From the NCBI GenBank assembly GCA_037954665.1, contig JBBMOL010000018.1, positions 2,852,001 through 2,916,000 of the forward strand: a DNA stretch of 64,000 nucleotides, in the 5' to 3' direction. Each line of letters starts with the position of its first letter. Position 1 is the first letter of the stretch. Both the position numbers and the translations under genes were made by a program. The notes below the pieces were generated by a model, which saw only the letters and a list, made by a program, of their open reading frames with translations, ran no database searches and had not been told where the DNA came from. Positions 56,741 through 64,000 of this stretch are shown here, piece by piece. The DNA comes from Laguncularia racemosa. Lineage: Eukaryota > Streptophyta > Magnoliopsida > Myrtales > Combretaceae.

Positions 56741-59700
56741 TCTCAACCACTTTATAGGGTCATTTAAGCATTAGATGTATTAAGATGGAATCTATGGAAA
56801 GCCTCAAGATTGTAGGTTTTAGTTGATGAAGTTTCAAATAATTTGAAATCTTCTAGAAAATGTTATAACTAGAGTACTATTGCCCAATCATTTTACTTGG
56901 GAATCACATATCATTTTATATGTATTTAGTATGTTATAGCTATATTAGGACTCATAAGACTAGGTTTGTGAACAATTACCCATACTTAGCGGGATGTTCA
57001 AAACATTCCTATTTATAGATAGTTCTTGTAGCCATTTGGATTACATCAATTTGAGTCAATAATCAAAATATCTACAGCCTTTTAAGAGAGTTCTTCTCTC
57101 ATATTGTTAACATTAAGAGAATTATTTACATGATCAACTCGTCTAGCTCTTTTATTGGTGGCTGCTAGTCGAGCTTTATAGTTAAAACTCATTTTCTCTT
57201 CCTCATAACTTTGGCATTATAAGGGTCTAATCTCACATTTCGATGTTTAAAAAGGTAATATACATATTGAGTAAAGTTAAGAGTGTCAAAGTCACAACAA
57301 ACATTCACTCTTAAGAAATCTCCCTAAAAGAAAAACTTCAACGAGAATCAGTTGCCCCTGTCCGATTAACCTTTAGTTTGTATCCAATGGCAAATGAATA
57401 TTATCAAAAACAGTTACTTTGTATCGCGGCCTGATTGAATAAGCGGCACATGCAACGGGCCGCAAAATGCATCTGTACCTTGTGGACTTGGGCTTGCGTT
57501 CTGCATCCTCAAGATGATGCTCACGGTTATCCTTCGAAATATGGACTGGGTAATTGAAATATAGAATGAATTGGGCTGGAGAAGATTCATTTAGTAATTC
57601 ACGCTACACATGTATATACACATGGTGTGCATGTACTGTTCATGTGTTGAGCATGTGAAATTTTTTATACAAATCACCCATTACCACAGTGTGCCCAAAT
57701 ATGATTAATATTTACATACTTTATATACATACACATGACATATATTATCTAATGAATTTCTTCTCCAAAGTTACTAATTTACTATGCTCCACAAGGGTGT
57801 CGCAGCAATGACCATTATATTATTTGTAGCTTTGCTCCTACACGGCTACTTTTTTTTTTTTTTTTTTTTCTGAGAATAGAACAAGTTAAAGCTCAGTAAT
57901 ATGCATGGATGTTGTATTAAAGTATATGCAATATTCAGAACATAGATCTATTTAAAATATTGTCATAATTAGCATTTTAACAATGTGTATTGAGACTCTT
58001 ATAAGTATACTATGAATTATATTATTTAATTATATAAATGTATCATATTTTTGGTGTTATATGACTATCCATAGCTTTTTCATATTTATATGAAATGATA
58101 TGCTATATACAAAAAGTTATAACTCTTTTGACTCATGAAAATGTAACTTCGTGTGTTAAGTGTTATTGTAAATGTGATATCTATCTTTCATTTGTTTAAA
58201 AAAAAATCAAAAGAAAATAATTTATTAGTAATGAAAAAGTTTAAGTGATAAATAAAAAAAATTATAAGTCAGTGGAAGTTATAAATGGTAATATAAAAGT
58301 CACAGCTTTAGGTAAAATGCAAATTCATTTTTAAAATCAATGGTCAAATGCAAATAGTCTCATTTAAGCTCTCAATATGTGTCTTCTTTTTCATATAACT
58401 TCTTATAATTATGCATATAGCATTCTTATACAGTCTAGGAATATGTGTACATTTTCAAAAATTGTAAGAGGTGAAAGTATAGTTTAAGAGTTTAAAAAAT
58501 CTATATGCATCAAATCAAATGGTTTTAGCATTGAGGGGTATATTTGCCATTAGGATAAATTGCAAACAAACACTCAAAACTATTAATTATTAAGAATAGT
58601 GAATCGGCCGAAAGGAAGTTCAATTCGGGATTTGGACTGGGATTAAGAGGCCATACAGAAAGATACATATACAATATATTTAAACTTTTCTTTCCTTTCT
58701 TGGGCTAGCGAATAAATTGTCTGAATAAATTAAAAGCAATGAATCCTATGCTTATTTATGAAATTCACCTGGGGATAAAATTTTTACTTTATTTCAGTCT
58801 ATGAGGTTTGAACCTCGGTACCATAGCACGAGAAAAAAGAAAAAAGATTCGTATAAGCATATTTAATCGGCAATTTAAATAGAGAAAGATTGAAGTAATT
58901 GGCTTGCGAATTGGCATGTAGATACACCTGCATCATCAATGTGTATCTTCTGAATAAGTTGTAATTGTTGCCGGAAAGAGATAAATTAGCCATGGAAGGT
59001 TTTCCCACTGTCTTTTTTAGTATGGGCAGCCTACAAACTTCCAAAAACACTAGGATTTACAAATTAGAATCGATCCTTCGGCAATGTTGATGCTTGAGGA
59101 CTTCTATAATTATATTGATACCCAAAATTTTTCCAATTTTAGACTTGCAAAGTTGGCAGCTAGGCAAATTATAATGCAAATTGGCATGGTATTGATTTTG
59201 TATAATTGGCCGAGAATGTAAATCTTATTTCATCATTGTGGTAAATATCTTATACAATGTGAATTTCAACTTACCATATATCCAAATAGAGAAATAGCTA
59301 TATTTTTCTTAATAATATAATTTATAAATATACTAGTAAATGCGACATCCATTATATGTATGCAAATTTTAAAATATCAAATGCATGAAATATTAATAAC
59401 CAAGCAATTATATAGTTAATCACATGTAAAAGCAAACACTAGAAATATGGAAAGAAAATTGTTTAACATAATAATTGTTGAAGAATACAAACAATACGAA
59501 ACTAAATATTTGCTTTTCCTTAAATAATGTAGGGTTGTAAGGTATTTGTTTGTGGAACTCATCCTATGAGGTTGTCTTTGTGTTGTGCTTATAATGTGCA
59601 TAAGATCTTGATTGCTCTCCCAATACGTTTTTCAAGCTTGAAATTCTATAGATATCAGAAACTTACCGAGATAATTCTTTCATTTGATACTTTATAGTGT

Positions 59701-62700
59701 AAAAATAAAATATAAATGAGTGCAAGAATTGTACCATAAAAGCAAAATTCAATGAAATTGACCATGTATATAACAATAAGATAATCAAACACTCACTCAT
59801 AAATGGTGAAAGAAAGAAAATTGTATCCTCATGATTAATCTAGAAAATTATGCACCTTCATAAAATTTAAAAGCAAGTTTTCCATTTGTTATCAATTACG
59901 CTTGACAATTAATAGTCATTACGATAATAGCAATTAATGTCATTATTTCTATCCCAAAATAGTCCTTTTATCCATAACTTTCCATTTTCTTGTGTTTTGC
60001 AAATTGCATATTGTAGGCTAATCCAAAAATCCCAATTCTCCCAAATCACTAATTGTTGAGAATAAAAAATCCTTTTGGTATGGAGTAAAAATGCTTTATG
60101 AATTTTAAATTTAGAACATTCTAAGGAAAACGATGGTGTCGAAATTAAGCTTCTATCATGACTCAAATTAAGATTTTTTTTTTTTTTTTTGTTTTAATAA
60201 GCTTTTAACCTTGCAGCTACTTTCTGATTTTCATTTTGAATTTATTAAAGGGAATATAGTTAAAGTCAAGTTAGCATGCCAAATCTCCAAATTAGATCCA
60301 CTCGTCCATTTTTTTTTTCTTCATATGACTAAAAAAATAAAGAAAAACATTAAGCTTCAATTTCATGTTTTATGCATAATCTGTCTAAGAAGTTGATGTA
60401 TTCAACCTTGTGCAATTCAAAAATCAATTTGGCATTATTTCAAGATGAAGTGGTTGCATTTGAATTTCAAAAAACCAAAATAAAAGGATAAAAAAAATGC
60501 AGAAGAAACATAAATTTGATAATGATCATTCAATGATCGAAGAAAAGTTTAAACAATCATTTAATATAAAGGTTAAAACACACAAAATAATAATATTGTC
60601 ATACATCCAAAATATAATAAATGATGGAACACGAGTAAGAAGTGAAAGATTATATATTTCTCAAGCCTTTTGCACAAGAACTCTTTTTGAAACTAAGAAT
60701 CACTCCAACCACAAGTTATCCCAACAAATTCTTACATGGAAAGTTCTAAAATTTGAAACGAAAATCTCTCAGAAAGAAAGAAACCTAGTGAAAGAGGAAA
60801 AACAAATCACATTTTAGTCTAAATTGGTATTAATATTAGTATTGGTTCAACTTTTATTTTTTTTAAGATACAGTTTTGCTTGTACTCGAAAAAGTAATAG
60901 ACTAAAAAAAAATGAATAAAGGGTTGTCAATCTCTTCATCTTGTAGTGGATGATGATTTTATTATATATTATATTTTCTATCATTTTTTAGTCTTATTTT
61001 GGGATGAATTGTATAATTTATTTGTGAGTATTGGTCTTTAAACTTAAATTTTTATTCTCTAGATGGAATTTTTTTCTTTTGTCTTTTTTTTTAATCAATT
61101 AATTTTTCAACTTAACGAGAGAAGAAGGTAGTTTACACATGAATGAGGGAATAAAGAAGCAATTTAGCTATTGGCCAAAAGAAAATAAAAATGAAGTAGT
61201 TTAAGAAATAAAAGAGTGATAATTAGAAAATAAACACTATTAACACTATAAAATTGAATATTACAAGATAAAATTATTTAGTACGAATTAGGAAGTGAAT
61301 GATTGCATTTATCATCTATGTGCAATAACCTAATTGAACCAACTCATATTTGAATTTGATCGCTCTTTACAAAAAAAAAAAAAAGTAAATTAATTAAAAA
61401 ATAAATGATATTGTTTTACTTTAAGTGAAAGATGATTTTAAGGGGAAAAAAATGGAAATAAAAATTATAAATTAAAGCATACCAAGTTGATGATTTAGCC
61501 TAGAAAGTGGCTTTTGTTATGGGATTTTCTCCTTTGAGAGATTGTTTCTACCATTTCTCCATCATTAAATTAGTTGGAATGAAAAAAGATTAAAAAAAAG
61601 AACACAAATCAAATCAAGCTAATGGGAAAAGAAAATCAACAGCATGAACAATATAAATTAGAGAGAAATAGAGAGAGAGAGAGACCTCGAAAGAGGTGGG
61701 TATTAGGACCAATAGGCATTAGTAGGCAATTGCCATTTTTAGATGGTATGAAAAATGTGTGTGAAGTAATTAACGGTTATAACCTTGGCCAAAAAAAATT
61801 TATACATTAGAGGGTTTTATTGTAAAATGAAAAACAATGAAGCCATAAAAATACTAAAGATATCAATGTGGTATTTTGGCTTATATAGATTTCTAGCAAT
61901 TAATAAGGAGAATAAAATTTTGTAAATTTTAAGTATTATTTGTTTTAGGCTCCTCATATATCCATATTTATCTTCTCTTTTTTATTTTTTATTTTTTGTT
62001 TAAAACAAATGTGCCTATCTAGATTAAGAAATGGAAAATATTGTTTTCTAAAACTACTCATGTTAATTTCTTTATTTTAACGTAAATCTTAATATCTTTC
62101 AATAAAAACACTATTCAAAATTAAATAAAATAGGTGATTTTCTTATTTAGGATCTTCTAATTATTTCTTTCCCCCTTTAGGCATTCTTAGTAGTATTTTT
62201 CCAATGATAGAGTTATAGATACAGTAACTAATAATTGAAGACTCTTTATTCTATGATATATAAAAGTAATGAAACCTTGATAGAGAATGAATGATTTTGA
62301 GCAGGATATAATCATGTGAGAGCACAAAGGTCAATTTGGTAAATTCATTATTGAAAAAAAAATTAAATATATGTAGATAAATATTAGACAACGTTTAGTA
62401 CACTGGTGAATAGATGGTTGATATGAATAATAATAATAGTATGAGAGGGTTTGTTCATGGATTCTAAGTCTTGGAATCCAAGTTCGTTCATGGACCTTGA
62501 AATCTTCAGACTCATATATTCTTAGATTTTGGGTCTTAGAGCCTACTAATTCATATCGTTGTTGGATCTTGGAATATTTAGACTTAGATGTTCATGGTTC
62601 TCGATTCATAGTTCATAGTTTTTGGGGTCTATAGATCCATGTTTGTTCTTGGTTTTTAAGTTCTAGGGATTTATGAGCCAATTGTGTGTCTTGGGTATAT

Positions 62701-64000
62701 TTGTGATTGATTTCTTCATTTAAATAGAATATGGATTAGAGTTGTGCTAGTTTAGTATCGATGGTGCATGGGTATATATGTTTAGGTATACATGTGAATT
62801 TAACATTGTTAAATTTATGATTTTACCAAAAATTATTGGAAAATTTAGAGAATCGGAATGTAAAAATGTAAGTTTTTACAATATATATAAAATAGCTTTA
62901 AATAATTGTAAATATGTTTATTATAATCATAAAAAAAACGTGAAATATAAGATGGAAATAAATAAACTTTATATAAAATTTTGTTATAATTCATAATAAA
63001 AAGTTATATATTTTTAGTACAAATAAATTAGTATAATTTGTTATACTAATGCATAAAACTATAATATGGATAATATTGCCAATATGAAATGCATTATAAT
63101 AAAAATTATAAAAATAAAATACAAAGCTAATATATATATATATATAAACTATCTTTCTTTTTGTCAAAAGTCAAAATTATCGTTAGTTTTCTCTTTAGCA
63201 TAGCCATCATCATTGTCATCTTCATTATCAATGCCAAAATCATTATTTTATCACTATTAATGATATTTTTATATTTTAATTCCAAGTCTTTCAAAGAGTT
63301 AACAATATCCATATCTTCTAAAAGCCAAGTAGTATCTTCCAATTTGAAGTTCATTTGGCTTTAATAAATAGAATTGGTAGACTCAGTTAAAAATGTAAGT
63401 TTTTACTGATTTTATATATAGACTCATGATTCTACCATGAGTTTATATAAAAATAATTTTATACCCAAGTTAACTTGGAAATGCATCTTTCAATTGTGAT
63501 TTTGACAACTATGTATATAATGTGGCGTATGTATATATGTGTATGAGGTATCTCTCTACATTAAACTTTGTCGTAGCCAACAAATGTTGGCTTATTTGAA
63601 TCTCAGTTGCAAATGAATTTCAAGAAACTGATGTTTAAGAGTTCTTAATTTTGACACATAGTATGGGGTAGGTCAAGTGATAGAGCAATCTATGGTTTAG
63701 ATTGTGACGGATTTATTTTTGAGATTTGGAAGATTTGAAAGTTTTCAAGGCCAATTTTTGGAGATTTATTTGATGGATATGAATTTTACTTAGTGTATCT
63801 TCTAAGTAAGAGTATTGATTTGTTATTTACTTTGAACTTATGCATGCTTTATTTACAATGAGTTTGGAAGATGAATTAGATGATATTTTAGTGTTAAGTT
63901 TTAATTATTACTTTGTGTAGGGATATAGGGGATATCATATCCTAATGATATTGGGGTGTGACAATTTATATGATACATTTTTTAAAATAACTTGATTTTA
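56741..64000. other. AT-rich DNA without recognisable genes
   Basis: Seven kilobases with poly-T at 57850-57869, poly-A/T runs near 60173-60190 and 61370-61384, a GA run at 61669-61684 and degenerate CTTGGA/TCTTAG words at 62455-62690. ORFs such as 58799-59050, 60497-60817 and 63127-63354 are AT-biased and resemble no family I know. Confidence 0.5.
57422..57555. other. GC-rich island, open in several frames
   Basis: About half GC in a 30% GC neighbourhood. The minus strand is open in two frames (for example FRRITVSIILRMQNASPSP) across the island. It could be an exon remnant or a fragment of an unrecognised element. Confidence 0.25.

Noticed and set aside
60497..60817. 106-codon plus-strand ORF
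   Set aside because: Lys/Asn/Ile-rich composition expected of AT-rich DNA, with no recognisable motif.
63127..63354. Acidic/Met-rich minus-strand ORF
   Set aside because: Driven by ATGATG and AAT repeats; no similarity recognised.

Overview
This is a window of a land-plant nuclear genome, almost certainly an angiosperm: AT-rich, with chromodomain-bearing Ty3/gypsy elements, a Ty1/copia element with an env-like 3' reading frame, primer-binding sites resembling initiator tRNA-Met, and many in-frame stops at Gln, Trp and Arg positions, as expected from decay of methylated DNA. No intact host gene, rRNA, tRNA or CRISPR array was found. Species cannot be named from the sequence.

Layout. (a) 1-1765: 3' part of a long, CA-rich LTR (family X). 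(b) 1766-4780: AT-rich DNA. (c) 4874-13939: a complete but dead gypsy element, G1, on the minus strand, with both LTRs and a near-perfect target-site duplication (TSD), set into a short GC-richer exon-like stretch (4781-4873 and 13945-14121). (d) 16326-19350: 3' half of a minus-strand copia element (RNase H, pyrimidine-rich leader, env-like frame, two polypurine tracts). (e) 22241-31777: gypsy element G2, plus strand, same family as G1, lacking its 5' end and interrupted by element T-A (24132-27958, TSD GCCAC). Its 3' LTR abuts the integrase of minus-strand fragment G3 (31783-33120). (f) 33930-35170: protease part of a Tat-like gypsy remnant, followed by a MITE (36630-37021). (g) 37310-56740: a nest. 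Gypsy G4 is split by T-B (38792-42939, TSD CATTT) and by the giant LTR X (43539-56217). X holds gypsy G5 (46257-53584, TSD CTTCT). G5 holds a solo T LTR (50140-51157, TSD ATTTT) exactly inside its reverse transcriptase YFDD motif. (h) 56741-64000: AT-rich DNA without recognisable genes.

The most interesting item is the T family, a non-autonomous LTR retrotransposon seen three times. It has LTRs of about 1.0 kb and a TG-rich leader. Its single ORF keeps an aspartic protease domain, then carries a tandem array of 13-residue units (5 in one copy, 9 in the other). It ends in the pre-RT linker fused to the extreme pol tail, with RT, RNase H and integrase missing. The last codons are written inside the 3' LTR. 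The LTR also contains an internal copy of an LTR end plus primer-binding site. All three copies sit in pol genes of other retrotransposons. The nested order gives a relative chronology: G4, then X, then G5, then T.
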